A stretch of DNA of 64,000 bases from Anaerolineaceae bacterium. GTDB lineage: Bacteria; Chloroflexota; Anaerolineae; Anaerolineales; Anaerolineaceae. The stretch spans positions 62,001 to 126,000 of the forward strand of contig JAURZL010000009.1 in NCBI GenBank assembly GCA_030653365.1. Direction: 5' to 3'. Position 1 is the first letter of the stretch; each line of letters starts with the position of its first letter. Below are positions 32,122 through 42,588 of the stretch, one piece after another. Under the pieces are notes generated by a model that saw nothing but the letters and a program-made list of their open reading frames with translations, ran no database searches and was not told the origin of the DNA. The position numbers were made by a program, and so were the translations under genes.

Positions 32122-32406
32122 GTGCAGTGCATCCCAAAAGTTAGGTGCTCTGCACTTGCTTATTTAGGTGCGCTGCATCTCAGGGTATTTTCTGTACTGG
32201 TCCTCCTATGGTTGAAACCATAGGTCACAAAAATCCAAACTTACTCAAGCAGGTTTTAGAAATAATGCAAATGTGCGCTGCACTTGAGGAACATTAGGCA
32301 ACACTGGGTTCCACCAAAATGCCTGATCATCCAAAAACCAAAAGTGCGTTGCACCTGTTTATACATAATTAAGGTGCAATGCACCAGCATATTTAGGTGT
32401 TCGCAC
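32122..32406. repeat. cluster of GTGCNNTGCAC-type palindromes
   Basis: gtgcagtgcat 32122, gtgctctgcac 32145, gtgcgctgcat 32168, gtgcgctgcac 32273, gtgcgttgcac 32344, gtgcaatgcac 32374, degenerate gtgttcgcac 32397. Confidence 0.8.
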
Positions 32407-32522
32407 GGGATAACCAACAATAACATCTCAGAAAAGGTTTCATGAAAGAGCAGTTAAGCTTTATTTTTCTGTAAACATTATTCAGGACGGGTCACTATCA
32501 GCTATGACCTATCAGCTATCAG

Positions 32523-33785
32523 CTAATTCCTTACCGTGTAATCCCCTTCCAGGATCCATTTATACGTAGTTAATCCCTCTAATCCGATCGGACCACGGGC
32601 GTGCAGCTTCTGTGTGGAAACAGCCACCTCTCCTCCCAACCCTAATTGAGCCCCATCGGTAAAGCGCGTGCTTGCGTTGACATACACCACAGCCGAATCA
32701 ACTTCGGATTTGAAGCGTTGTGCGTTCTCTGGATTATTGGTCAGAATCCCATCAGAATGTTGGCTGCTGTGAAGATGAATATGATCCAGGGCTTCACCAA
32801 CAAATACCACAACTTTAATTCCTAACACAAGGCTCAACCATTCGCGATCGAAATCTCCTTCTTCGATACTTTGGATGCCTGCTTGTGAGTCTATTGCCAG
32901 AAAATCCTGGGTTGTGGGATCACATTTCAAGACAACACCGCTGGATATCAATCGCGCTGCTACCATGGGTAAGAATTCAGCGGCCACGGATTGATGCACC
33001 AGTAAGGTGTCCAACGCATTACACACAGTCGGCCGTTGAACCTTGGCATTATGAATGACTTCGACAGCTCTTTCCAAATCAGCGCTTTCATCCACAAACA
33101 AATGACAGATTCCAATCCCGCCAGTCATCACTTGCATGGTGGCATGTTGTTTACAAAACTCCTGCAAAGTATTCCCACCGCGGGGAATGAGAATATCCAC
33201 ATATTTATCCAGTTTGACCAGTTGATGCACCAGTTCCCGATCGGGATCATCGATGAATTGAACGGCTTCTGCGGGGATATTTGTTGATATCAGGCATTCG
33301 TGAATGATTTCAACCAGTGCTTTATTGCTGGCGAGGGTTTCTTTTCCACCTCGCAGGATGACAGCATTACCGGACTTTATTCCCAATGCACTGATATCCA
33401 CAGTCACATTTGGACGTGCTTCATAAATTACTGCCATAACACCTAAAGGCACCCGAATTCGTCTGGCCAGGATTCCATTCGCGAGTGTTTTTTCTTCGAT
33501 CATGGATCCGATTGGATCAGGCATCTGACTAAGCTCCATTAAATCCTTGGCGATACCATCCAGGCGTGACTGATTCAATAACAACCGGTCGATCAACGCG
33601 TCATTCAATCCAGCTTCTCTACCGTTATTGATATCGTCCTGATTGGCATCCAGAATACGTTGAGAGTCATTTTTCAGACGTTCGGCAAGTAGCAGCAGAA
33701 AATCATTTTTTTGAGCTGTCGTGATTTGTGCCAACTTCCGGGCAGTTTTACGGGCTATGATTCCGGTTTGAATCAGTTCATTCAT
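32523..33785 (-). CDS. proA: glutamate-5-semialdehyde dehydrogenase (gamma-glutamyl phosphate reductase)
   Basis: Full-length ProA: VPLGVMAVIYEARPNVTVD, RGGKE, KVQRPTVCNALDTLLVH; next to proB. Confidence 0.96.
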   Translation of the reverse strand: MNELIQTGIIARKTARKLAQITTAQKNDFLLLLAERLKNDSQRILDANQDDINNGREAGLNDALIDRLLLNQSRLDGIAKDLMELSQMPDPIGSMIEEKTLANGILARRIRVPLGVMAVIYEARPNVTVDISALGIKSGNAVILRGGKETLASNKALVEIIHECLISTNIPAEAVQFIDDPDRELVHQLVKLDKYVDILIPRGGNTLQEFCKQHATMQVMTGGIGICHLFVDESADLERAVEVIHNAKVQRPTVCNALDTLLVHQSVAAEFLPMVAARLISSGVVLKCDPTTQDFLAIDSQAGIQSIEEGDFDREWLSLVLGIKVVVFVGEALDHIHLHSSQHSDGILTNNPENAQRFKSEVDSAVVYVNASTRFTDGAQLGLGGEVAVSTQKLHARGPIGLEGLTTYKWILEGDYTVRN

Positions 33786-33803
33786 TTTATGTAGCCTTTT
33801 TTA

Positions 33804-34946
33804 TTATAAGAACATTAAATTGTTATGGTGGACAATTTCCATCCCATAATGGTAACCAAGTATCTGCTCAATTTCCTGCGACTGCAATCCGATGATTTTC
33901 TGTAAATCATCATCATTGTAGTTAATCATCCCGAGCGCAAATTCTTTAAGTTTTTCATCCTTCAGACGAACAATATCCCCACGCAAAAAATGACCACCCG
34001 ATTTCACAATCCCGACAGGCAACAGACTGCCCCCTGTTCGTAAAGCCTTAACGGCCCCTTTATCCAATTGCAACCAGCCGCCATTATGGCGTGACTCGGC
34101 CAGCATATAGCGTTTTCGCGACTCAAGTTTTGAGATAAGTGGAGTAAAGCGTGTCCCTACCGGTTCACCAGCAACAATCTCCCAAATTCTCTCGGGAAAT
34201 TTTCCATTGGAAATCACAACCATGCAGCCAGAACGTCGCGCCAGATCCGCTGCCTGAATTTTGGTGAACATACCACCGGTGCCTAAGCCACTGGCACTTC
34301 CCCCTGCTCCCTTCCAAATTTCCGCTGGAATCTCATTGGTAGTTATCTCCAGCAAGACCTGCGCATTCGGATTAGTGCGTGGATCAGCTGAATATAATCC
34401 ATCCTGGTCGGTAAACAGCACCAGCAAGTCCGCTTCGACCACATTTGCCACCAAGGCTGATAAATTATCATTATCACCCAATCGGATTTCTTCTGTGCTG
34501 ACAGTATCATTTTCATTGATCACCGGGACAACCCGATACTGGATCATGGCTTCCAGTGTATTGCGGGCATTCAAGTACCGTCGTCGATTTGATAAATCCT
34601 CACGGGTCAGCAAAACCTGCCCGACCGGGATTTGATAATAACCAAATAATTGTGAATATAGTTCCATAAGGCGTGATTGCCCGACGGCTGCTAACATTTG
34701 TTTGGCGGGAATATGTTTTGGCAGAGAGGGATGTCCCATGATGGAACGACCAACCGCCATGGCACCCGAACTGACCAGAATTACCTGATGCCCCTCCTGG
34801 TGTAAGCGTGCAATGACTCGCACTATCTCTATCATGTGTTCCATGGATAGTTCTGTTTTCCCCTGCGTAAGGGTGGAGGTACCCAATTTAATCACAATTC
34901 TTTGAGCCTGCATAAACACGTCCTGGAGGAATTTGGAATTGTCCAA
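33804..34946 (-). CDS. proB: glutamate 5-kinase with PUA domain
   Basis: IVIKLGTSTLTQGK, VSSGAMAVG, INENDTVSTEEIRLGDNDNLSA, GTGGMFTKIQAA; C-terminal PUA-like region. Confidence 0.96.
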   Translation of the reverse strand: MDNSKFLQDVFMQAQRIVIKLGTSTLTQGKTELSMEHMIEIVRVIARLHQEGHQVILVSSGAMAVGRSIMGHPSLPKHIPAKQMLAAVGQSRLMELYSQLFGYYQIPVGQVLLTREDLSNRRRYLNARNTLEAMIQYRVVPVINENDTVSTEEIRLGDNDNLSALVANVVEADLLVLFTDQDGLYSADPRTNPNAQVLLEITTNEIPAEIWKGAGGSASGLGTGGMFTKIQAADLARRSGCMVVISNGKFPERIWEIVAGEPVGTRFTPLISKLESRKRYMLAESRHNGGWLQLDKGAVKALRTGGSLLPVGIVKSGGHFLRGDIVRLKDEKLKEFALGMINYNDDDLQKIIGLQSQEIEQILGYHYGMEIVHHNNLMFL

Positions 34947-35105
34947 TCATACCTGATTTATTGACTTCCTTCAACAAGAATGACCAGCCAACCATTTCCA
35001 AGCAGAAATTCATCATCAACTGATCCGTCAAGAATTAATTTCGACCAGAAGTACCTTTTTTCGCATACAGTCAATCACTCGCGAAGATCGAAAAGTCAAA
35101 ATCTA

Positions 35106-35151
35106 GGAATCAATATCCATAAATTTAGCTAAATTTATGGATATTGATTCC
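35106..35151. repeat. perfect 46-bp palindrome, likely operator
   Basis: GGAATCAATATCCATAAATTTAGCTAAATTTATGGATATTGATTCC; every base pairs with its mirror. Confidence 0.9.
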
Positions 35152-35193
35152 ATAAATTATTTTAATTTTATGGAGTCATGGTACAATAAGAAC

Positions 35194-36333
35194 ATGATTA
35201 CTCGAGTATTTGAACCAGTTGATAAATTTTTAAAACCAAACCGGGTTTTACTCATACATGGGCCAAGACGTGTTGGAAAAACAACATTGCTTCAGAAAAC
35301 TTTGTCCGAAACTACTCTAAAATATAAATTGGACTCCGGGGACAACATTCTGACTCAGCAAATATTGGGTTCACAGGACTTTTCCAAAATATTGGACTAT
35401 GTCGAGGGGTATGAACTGATTGCAATTGATGAGGCTCAAAATATTCCAAATATTGGAATGGGACTTAAAATAATCGTGGATCAAGTTCCTGGGATAAAAG
35501 TTATCGCAACAGGGTCGTCATCGTTTGAACTGGCAGGTCAGGTTGGTGAACCCCTTACGGGTCGGAAACAGACATTGGTGCTCTATCCATTGTCTCAAAT
35601 GGAATTGAGACAAACCTATAACAGCCATGAGTTGGTGCAAAATATTCCGGATTATCTCATTTTTGGCAGTTATCCTGAAGTCTTGCAAGCCTCATCACGT
35701 ATTGAGAGGATTGATATCATCAGTGAGATTGCAAATTCTTATTTATTGAAAGATTTACTGGTTTTCGAGAGAGTTAAAAGCTCACGAATATTGTTAGACC
35801 TATTGAAACTTCTTGCATTTCAACTGGGTTGTGAGGTCTCATTGAATGAGCTGGCTACACAGCTTAGAATTGATGTAAAAACTGTTCAAAGATATTTAGA
35901 CCTTCTTGAAAAATCATTTGTCATATACCGGTTAAACGGTTTTAGCCGAAACCTAAGAAAAGAAGTCACCAGCAAGGCGAAATATTATTTTCTGGATACG
36001 GGAATAAGAAATGCTCTCATAGCACAATTCAATAATTTAGATCAACGAAACGATGTTGGTCAATTATGGGAGAACTTCCTCATGATCGAAAGGATAAAAC
36101 TCCGATCTTATTGTAGTATGCCTGCAAATCCCTATTTTTGGCGTACCTATGATCAACAAGAAATAGATCTGGTGGAAGAACGAGAAGGAAAGTTATTTGG
36201 TTATGAAATTAAATGGTCTCACAATAAAGAAACATCTGCCCCAAAACTTTGGAAAGAAACATATTCAAACGCTGAATTTATGACAATTAATCAGAAGAAT
36301 TACATGAATTTTATAATTCCATCCAAAAGTTAA
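35194..36333 (+). CDS. AAA_14 / DUF4143-family ATPase
   Basis: HGPRRVGKTTLLQ Walker A, LIAIDEAQNI Walker B, TGSSSFEL, C-terminal DUF4143-like nuclease-fold region (WENFLMIE...EIDLVEE...YEIKW). Start revised downstream of the palindrome. Confidence 0.88.
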   Translation: MITRVFEPVDKFLKPNRVLLIHGPRRVGKTTLLQKTLSETTLKYKLDSGDNILTQQILGSQDFSKILDYVEGYELIAIDEAQNIPNIGMGLKIIVDQVPGIKVIATGSSSFELAGQVGEPLTGRKQTLVLYPLSQMELRQTYNSHELVQNIPDYLIFGSYPEVLQASSRIERIDIISEIANSYLLKDLLVFERVKSSRILLDLLKLLAFQLGCEVSLNELATQLRIDVKTVQRYLDLLEKSFVIYRLNGFSRNLRKEVTSKAKYYFLDTGIRNALIAQFNNLDQRNDVGQLWENFLMIERIKLRSYCSMPANPYFWRTYDQQEIDLVEEREGKLFGYEIKWSHNKETSAPKLWKETYSNAEFMTINQKNYMNFIIPSKS

Positions 36334-36410
36334 TTACAAATTACTGAAATGAAAAATCCAGGGACATTAATTATCACTGGATTTTGTTCTTACGCGCTTA
36401 TCAATTCATT

Positions 36411-37019
36411 TTAATGGTCAGTGGAACCACTTCCACCCCAGCCATTTCCAGCCCAGCCTGGCCGTCCTCCCTCGTCTCGCACCATGATCATCCCCCCAGT
36501 AGTTTGATCAATAATGGTTGCGACCTTGTACTCATCATCTTCATAAAAACCAGTGATAAACAAAGTATTGCCAACATTGGTGACAAACCCGGAATCTTGC
36601 AAGAAAACGAGTGCGCGCCCTTCGATCACAATCTCGCTCCCATCATCTGTCTCCACCAATATCATAGAGGATTCAATGCTGATAACAGTGCCCTCATATT
36701 CTGCCCATTCACCGGCAGTTGCCTGTGGGTTTGGTACACCTGTCCGATCGCCGTCCTGCAGCCCTTCACCGTATCCATAAGCTGGATCAGTTTCTGATCG
36801 ATTTACTTGTTGGTTCCTCTGAATTGGATTTCCGCGATCCTCCAATTCTCTTTCACTCAATTCTTCGTTTTGATATCTGCCACCACCAGCTGCTTCTGTC
36901 CTTATATCATCAGTTTTTGCCAATGTTCGGTTGACTGCGCCAAAGATTAGAAATCCACTCAGCCCTACAAACAAAACCCCTAAAATAATTTTCTTAATCA
37001 TTATCGAATTCCTTTCCAT
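36411..37019 (-). CDS. secreted/anchored hypothetical protein
   Basis: N-terminal signal/TM; C-terminal beta-rich EGTVISIESSMILVETDDGSEIVIEGRAL (OB-like). Confidence 0.55.
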   Translation of the reverse strand: MERNSIMIKKIILGVLFVGLSGFLIFGAVNRTLAKTDDIRTEAAGGGRYQNEELSERELEDRGNPIQRNQQVNRSETDPAYGYGEGLQDGDRTGVPNPQATAGEWAEYEGTVISIESSMILVETDDGSEIVIEGRALVFLQDSGFVTNVGNTLFITGFYEDDEYKVATIIDQTTGGMIMVRDEGGRPGWAGNGWGGSGSTDH

Positions 37020-37022
37020 TTT

Positions 37023-37658
37023 TTATATTTGAGTTTCAGATTGAGCCAGATCATGTTGTTCACTAAAAATTACAGGTTTCACAACCCTCTTCTCGTTTGA
37101 AAAATATCGCCTGGTTACTTTTGTGACCCATTTCCAATGAATGGCAAAATGCAGGATGAAAGTAATGATCATCAGAACTCCTGCCCAGGTGTGAATCAGA
37201 TCCCAGGTTGTGCGGTTGAAGAGAAACATCGCTTGCGTTGCATGACTGTTGCTGGTATCAAACAGGAAATATATCCCTGAAATAGCCGTGATCAGTCCTG
37301 TCAGACCAATCATGAAATTTATCGCAACATTAATCTTTCCAAACTTACTTAATTTGGAAGTACCTGCTAGTAATTCATTCCAGACCTTTTTGGTCATACT
37401 GGTGATCCATTTCCAGTGGATGATGGTGTGCAGTGTTGCGATAACAATCATCCCCACCCCACTCCAGGTATGAACCAGATCCCAGGTCTGCCGGTTGAAC
37501 AGAATGATCACATTGTAGAGTGGATTTCGCCCACCCATAAAACCCTCAGGAAAGTATAAAAAATATACACCTGAAAGCGACGCTAGAATCGCACTTAAAA
37601 ATAAGAAAGCATTGATTTGCCAGTTTTGTCTGGTCTGCTTTGAAAGTTCTTTGCCCAT
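37023..37658 (-). CDS. DUF4405/cytochrome-b-like membrane protein (two internal repeats)
   Basis: Repeated FNRQTWDLVHTWSGVGMIVIATLHTIIHWKW and FNRTTWDLIHTWAGVLMIITFILHFAIHWKW. Confidence 0.7.
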   Translation of the reverse strand: MGKELSKQTRQNWQINAFLFLSAILASLSGVYFLYFPEGFMGGRNPLYNVIILFNRQTWDLVHTWSGVGMIVIATLHTIIHWKWITSMTKKVWNELLAGTSKLSKFGKINVAINFMIGLTGLITAISGIYFLFDTSNSHATQAMFLFNRTTWDLIHTWAGVLMIITFILHFAIHWKWVTKVTRRYFSNEKRVVKPVIFSEQHDLAQSETQI

Positions 37659-37822
37659 AGTTACTCCTTACATAAAAAAATTCTTATAGCTAAGATAATA
37701 TCTGGAACTTGTTTAGAAGTTATTAAGATAGGATTTAGACTTTGTGAAGTCTTTTACAGATAGAAGATAACCAAATACAGATGGCACGTCTGCCATCCGG
37801 TTTATTCAGTTTCCAGGACTAT

Positions 37823-39028
37823 TTATCGGTGAGGTTTTATCATTGGAACATCAGGGTTGATATCCGGTCCAAAAAACTTAAAGATGACCAGCGGTTTATT
37901 CCCAGTATTTTTCACCCGGATCATCTTAATTGCTTTATCATGAGATACCAATAATTCCTCTAAATCGAAATCTCCAGCTTTGACCTGATGCCCATCAAAT
38001 AACCCTTCTCCCTGCCATACCAATAGATTATAGACTCCCGCATCTATACTCAGGTATTCCAGGCCAGGCTTGACAACCAGTTTTTTTCCGCTGAATTTGG
38101 TCGTGTTGTAAAAAATCCAATGTTCTTGCCCACCTTCCTGAATGGATGATTGGATTAAACGTGGTGGTGTGTGGCGGTTTTCATAGAAAAAGGGATCACC
38201 ACTAAGCTCCCAGTCAATCTGATCAAGAATGATCCTCTCCCCAAATTTCTCCCGATCTTCTTTGCGGACATCCTTGAATAACAATTCCTTCGGGATCAGA
38301 TCATTTCCTGATTTTGCCTGTAAAATGGCAAACACATCCGAATCTTCCTGCAATTCCAAGGTCAGAGCTGTGCCTGGTGCATGCGGTATTCCTGCTGGAA
38401 TATGAAAGCCATCATCCGGGTATTGCTGATAAGCGCGGGAATATTGCAGAATCTGATCATCTTTCCATTCTATTAAATGGGGAATTAATTTTTCCCGGTT
38501 TTGCGGTTCCGTAATTGAGGGATGCACACCAAAGAAAGTTTCCGGATGCAGACCCATATCCACACCCTCCGGAAAATAATAAGCTTCTTCTTTGGGATTT
38601 CTCTCGACCAGACTGGCATCTTTCATTTGCTGGTGAAAATGGAAAGCAATGCGGTCTCTCATATCGAAGATCTTCGCCAGTCTCCCAAGACCAGAATGCG
38701 TTTTGCTATATTCTTTACCCATGAGCAAGTCAGGAATGGTTTCAACAGCTTCTTTTAATGATAGTTCATGCTGGATTGGAAGATTTAGGTAGGTCAAACC
38801 TTCATCTGATGGACCAACCAGGTTATCTGCTTTTGTCGTCGACCCCAGCCAGCGTTCGGAAATCCACCCCCGCTCACCTACATAATATTGACTTTCCGGC
38901 AATCCCAGACGCTGACCGGCAGGCATCGAATTTCTCGCCACCCAGGTAGGACGAAGACGAAATATTCCATTCGCTTTTGCCAATTGGTCTTCCAGATTAT
39001 TTTTCGTATTTGTTTTTGTCCTATTCAT
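37823..39028 (-). CDS. cupin protein, mannose-6-phosphate isomerase-like
   Basis: AFHFHQQMKD, DGFHIPAGIPHAPGTALTLELQE cupin motifs; overall length and layout. Confidence 0.65.
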   Translation of the reverse strand: MNRTKTNTKNNLEDQLAKANGIFRLRPTWVARNSMPAGQRLGLPESQYYVGERGWISERWLGSTTKADNLVGPSDEGLTYLNLPIQHELSLKEAVETIPDLLMGKEYSKTHSGLGRLAKIFDMRDRIAFHFHQQMKDASLVERNPKEEAYYFPEGVDMGLHPETFFGVHPSITEPQNREKLIPHLIEWKDDQILQYSRAYQQYPDDGFHIPAGIPHAPGTALTLELQEDSDVFAILQAKSGNDLIPKELLFKDVRKEDREKFGERIILDQIDWELSGDPFFYENRHTPPRLIQSSIQEGGQEHWIFYNTTKFSGKKLVVKPGLEYLSIDAGVYNLLVWQGEGLFDGHQVKAGDFDLEELLVSHDKAIKMIRVKNTGNKPLVIFKFFGPDINPDVPMIKPHR

Positions 39029-39113
39029 TTTTTTCCTGGTTTATTGAATATTCCATCTCAACAGAACCGAACCGGCGGGTGTTTTTGAGTAGATTAAAAC
39101 TAAAAAATAATCC

Positions 39114-41351
39114 TCATAATAATGTAAAAACAATGTCCTCACGGCTGGCTCTAACCCTATTATATTCTTTATCTTTCGAAATACTTCCCTGTATGACTGT
39201 TAACACCTGATCATGACTGGTTATCCGAAATACCTGTCCTTGCAAACCATTCATCAGCTTGATTGAAATATGACGATCAACCGGCGAATTGCGAATCGTC
39301 AATTGTTTTTGGTGTTCTTTCCATTGGAAAGTCGTCCCATCATACAGTTGAAATTTACCATCACAGCCAGGATAGACAACTACACGCAAATTATTGCTTG
39401 CTTGTTGGATGTTTTTGTTTTCACTTTGCACCAATGTCTGTGGTGAGGGATCCAATTTGGGAATAATCGCTCCTGCTCTGGCAAAAACCGGGATCTCATC
39501 CACTTCAGCATGGCAGTGAATTTCATTCCCACCTTCGTACAACTCACCTGTCCAGAAATCTCTCCAGAGGCCTGCAGGCAGATAAACTGGTCTGGTGCGG
39601 CTGAAGCCATAGTAAATCGGAGCAACCAGTAATTCTGAACCAAAACAATATTGATTCTCACAAAGCGCATCCCAAATATCTGGTTCCTCTTCATATTCCA
39701 GCACCATCGCCCGCATGATCGGGATTCCGGTTTTGGATGCGATATTTGCGTACGTATATATATAAGGAAAGAGATCTGTATGCAACTGGGCAAACTTCTT
39801 ATAATTCGCCAGCGTCTGGTCCGAGAAATACCAGGGTTCACGTATTCCGGCTCCATGTACCAACATGATTGGGGAAAAGGCACCTAACTGCGTCCAGCGC
39901 ATGTAAACCTCATCCGTGGGATTCCCGAAATAACCGCCAATATCTGATGACCAGTAGGGAAAGCCTGACAATCCTGCACTTAAACCTGCCATCATGGCGG
40001 AGTGCATGCCACTGTTCAACGAAAAATCGGAGGTCTGATCCCCAGCCCAGATCACTGAATATTTTTGTGAGCCATGCCAACCGGAGCGGATTAATAAGGC
40101 ACCAGGTTTCACGGCTTGCATGGTTTTATAGGTGATTTCATTGTAGAGCACCGGATAAAGGTTGTGCATCTCTATGCCGGTTCTGCCATCGAAAAACACA
40201 GCATCTTCCGGAACCTGTTCCCCAAAATCTGTCTGAAATCCATCCACACCCAAATCCATCAAATATTGTAACTGTGCCTGCCACCAGGCAACCGCTTCCG
40301 GATTGGTAAAGTCGATACAGGATCCAATCAGCATTGGATTCATGCCCATCTGGCTCACATAAATTTCACCGTTTGAATCACGGAGAAAATACCCGTTTTG
40401 AGCACATTCATCATAATAATCATTCGGGTCATTTTCATTATTGACCGCCATCCAGGGGGTGATCCACAATATCAGGCGATTTCCATTGGCATGGATCGCA
40501 TCAATCATTTTCCTGGGATCCGGAAATTTCTTCGGATCAAAGCGGAAAGAGTGGTAAGCCACCTCCCAGCGCGCATCAATCAATTTTACTGTTGCAGGTA
40601 AGCCCAACTCGATCTGTTGATCGATATCCTCCAGGATGCCTTGCTGGTTCGCTGTTTGCCAATCGCGTGACTTCCAGGGACCAAATACCCATTCTGGTGG
40701 GACCTGTGGTCTTCCAGCAATCTCGGTATACCTGTTTAAAATATCCTTAAAAGAATTACCTACGAAAATTGTCATCGACATTTCTGGCAAAGCAGTTCTG
40801 ATGGAGACATGCTGCGGATCGTCTGCCATTGCCATGCGAGCAATACATTTTCCGGTGGTATTCACCAGTAAGCCATATCCTTTGCTTGACATGTAAAAAG
40901 GCACCGGGATGTACGTGAGACCCATCGTAGCACCATCCTCCACCCATAGCTCTACCTGTTTTCCACGCTGGTCGATCGAATCAAAACGTTCTCCAAACCC
41001 CACGAAATGTTCATCCTGTTCAGCTGCAAAATCAACTGATACCCACTCTCCATCATTTTGTTTGGTTTGGATTTGTAATCCGAATGAATTCTCATTAATC
41101 ACGATGGTCATTGTATAAACCATTAGATGATCAACCAACAAATCCAATCCAAATGATTTCTGATCAACATGATTCTTCATTACCTGATTAATTTTTATCC
41201 AATCCCCTTCAGCATTTCGGAACTTAATAGATTTTAATTGCCAGATTATTCGATTTTTTTGCTTATGTTTCAAAACACAGGAAAATGGATCCAGATTAAT
41301 TTCCAAATATTGGTCCTGCGTTGGAAAATCATAAATTTGCGGGTTTTGCAT
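39114..41351 (-). CDS. glycoside hydrolase family 31 (alpha-glucosidase/alpha-xylosidase type)
   Basis: GVDGFQTDFGEQVPEDA nucleophile region, SDIGGYFG, RWTQLGAFSPIMLVHG. Confidence 0.93.
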   Translation of the reverse strand: MQNPQIYDFPTQDQYLEINLDPFSCVLKHKQKNRIIWQLKSIKFRNAEGDWIKINQVMKNHVDQKSFGLDLLVDHLMVYTMTIVINENSFGLQIQTKQNDGEWVSVDFAAEQDEHFVGFGERFDSIDQRGKQVELWVEDGATMGLTYIPVPFYMSSKGYGLLVNTTGKCIARMAMADDPQHVSIRTALPEMSMTIFVGNSFKDILNRYTEIAGRPQVPPEWVFGPWKSRDWQTANQQGILEDIDQQIELGLPATVKLIDARWEVAYHSFRFDPKKFPDPRKMIDAIHANGNRLILWITPWMAVNNENDPNDYYDECAQNGYFLRDSNGEIYVSQMGMNPMLIGSCIDFTNPEAVAWWQAQLQYLMDLGVDGFQTDFGEQVPEDAVFFDGRTGIEMHNLYPVLYNEITYKTMQAVKPGALLIRSGWHGSQKYSVIWAGDQTSDFSLNSGMHSAMMAGLSAGLSGFPYWSSDIGGYFGNPTDEVYMRWTQLGAFSPIMLVHGAGIREPWYFSDQTLANYKKFAQLHTDLFPYIYTYANIASKTGIPIMRAMVLEYEEEPDIWDALCENQYCFGSELLVAPIYYGFSRTRPVYLPAGLWRDFWTGELYEGGNEIHCHAEVDEIPVFARAGAIIPKLDPSPQTLVQSENKNIQQASNNLRVVVYPGCDGKFQLYDGTTFQWKEHQKQLTIRNSPVDRHISIKLMNGLQGQVFRITSHDQVLTVIQGSISKDKEYNRVRASREDIVFTLL

Positions 41352-41708
41352 GATGAGAAGCTCCTATGAAATTGTTAATGTGGTTAATAACGTCAACAAC
41401 ATTTAGTTTCTTAAACCGCCTGGAGAATTACAAACCATTCATATTCTTCAGACCAAAAATCTTTCAATTCCCTTTAGCGGACAGGGTATTCCTGGCAATG
41501 ATGCCCGCCAGGAACACCCGCCAATCCCGTTTCTTTGAGATGATAACAAAAAATTATAGCAGGAAAGATAACGAATATAAAGGTTACAGGGATTTGTTGA
41601 TTTTCAACTGCCAAATATAGTATCGATTGCGATTTATTGAAATACGGATTTGGACTACAATAATCCTAGCAGGATTTAGTTATTTACGGAAGAAAATAGA
41701 GGTGATTA

Positions 41709-42560
41709 ATGTCTAATCATATTCATATCGATTCCTTGCTTCCAACTGAAATGGCTCAAAAAGCGGAAGATGTTGGTTTAAAGAAAGCCAATCTTGATTT
41801 CTGGACATTATTTGCCCTCAGTGTTCTGGCGGGTGCGTTCATTGGTTTGGGGGCTGTCTTTGCAACGACAGTTTCTACCGGAGGCGGAGAATTGCCTTAT
41901 GGTGTCAACAGGCTGATCACCGGTGTAGCTTTTTGTCTGGGACTTATTCTGGTGATTGTAGGTGGTGCTGAATTATTTACCGGAAACACATTGATCATCA
42001 TGGGATTTATGAGCGGTAAAGTCCCCTTTGGTGGACTTCTTCGCAATTGGGGGATTGTCTATCTCGGCAATTTTGTTGGCTCAGTACTCACTGCGATGGG
42101 TATGTTTCTTTCCAAACAATATACCTTTGCCAATGGTGGTGTCGGATTAAATATCCTCAACATTGCAGAAAGCAAATCCGGTCTTGATTTCTTTCAGGCG
42201 ATAGTTCTTGGAATTATCTGTAATGCGCTGGTCTGTCTGGCAGTCTGGCTGTCATTTTCCGCTGGAACGACCACCGATAAAATTCTGGCTATCATCTTTC
42301 CCATCTCCGCCTTTGTGGCTGCTGGGACGGAACATAGTGTCGCGAATATGTACTTCATCCCAATTGGTTTGATGGTCAAGAATTTTGGTGGTGCAGCTTT
42401 TTTTGAGAAAATTGGAAAAACAGCCCTGGATTTTCCCAATCTGACGCTTGGCAATTTTTTTGTGGATAATTTGCTTCCCGTTACCATTGGCAACATCATC
42501 GGTGGTGCTGTGATGGTAGGCCTAATTTACTGGTTCGTATATCTGAGAAAGAAACATTAA
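41709..42560 (+). CDS. formate/nitrite transporter family (FocA/NirC)
   Basis: GGAELFTGNTLI, GNFVGS, GIICNALVCLAVWLS, GTEHSVANMYFIPIGL signatures. Confidence 0.94.
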   Translation: MSNHIHIDSLLPTEMAQKAEDVGLKKANLDFWTLFALSVLAGAFIGLGAVFATTVSTGGGELPYGVNRLITGVAFCLGLILVIVGGAELFTGNTLIIMGFMSGKVPFGGLLRNWGIVYLGNFVGSVLTAMGMFLSKQYTFANGGVGLNILNIAESKSGLDFFQAIVLGIICNALVCLAVWLSFSAGTTTDKILAIIFPISAFVAAGTEHSVANMYFIPIGLMVKNFGGAAFFEKIGKTALDFPNLTLGNFFVDNLLPVTIGNIIGGAVMVGLIYWFVYLRKKH

Positions 42561-42588
42561 ATCTTTATTACAATTCAGGAGATCATCA

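Noticed and set aside
32122-32406. Possible CRISPR array
   Set aside because: Units are only ~11-14 bp palindromes with irregular spacing and no adjacent cas genes.
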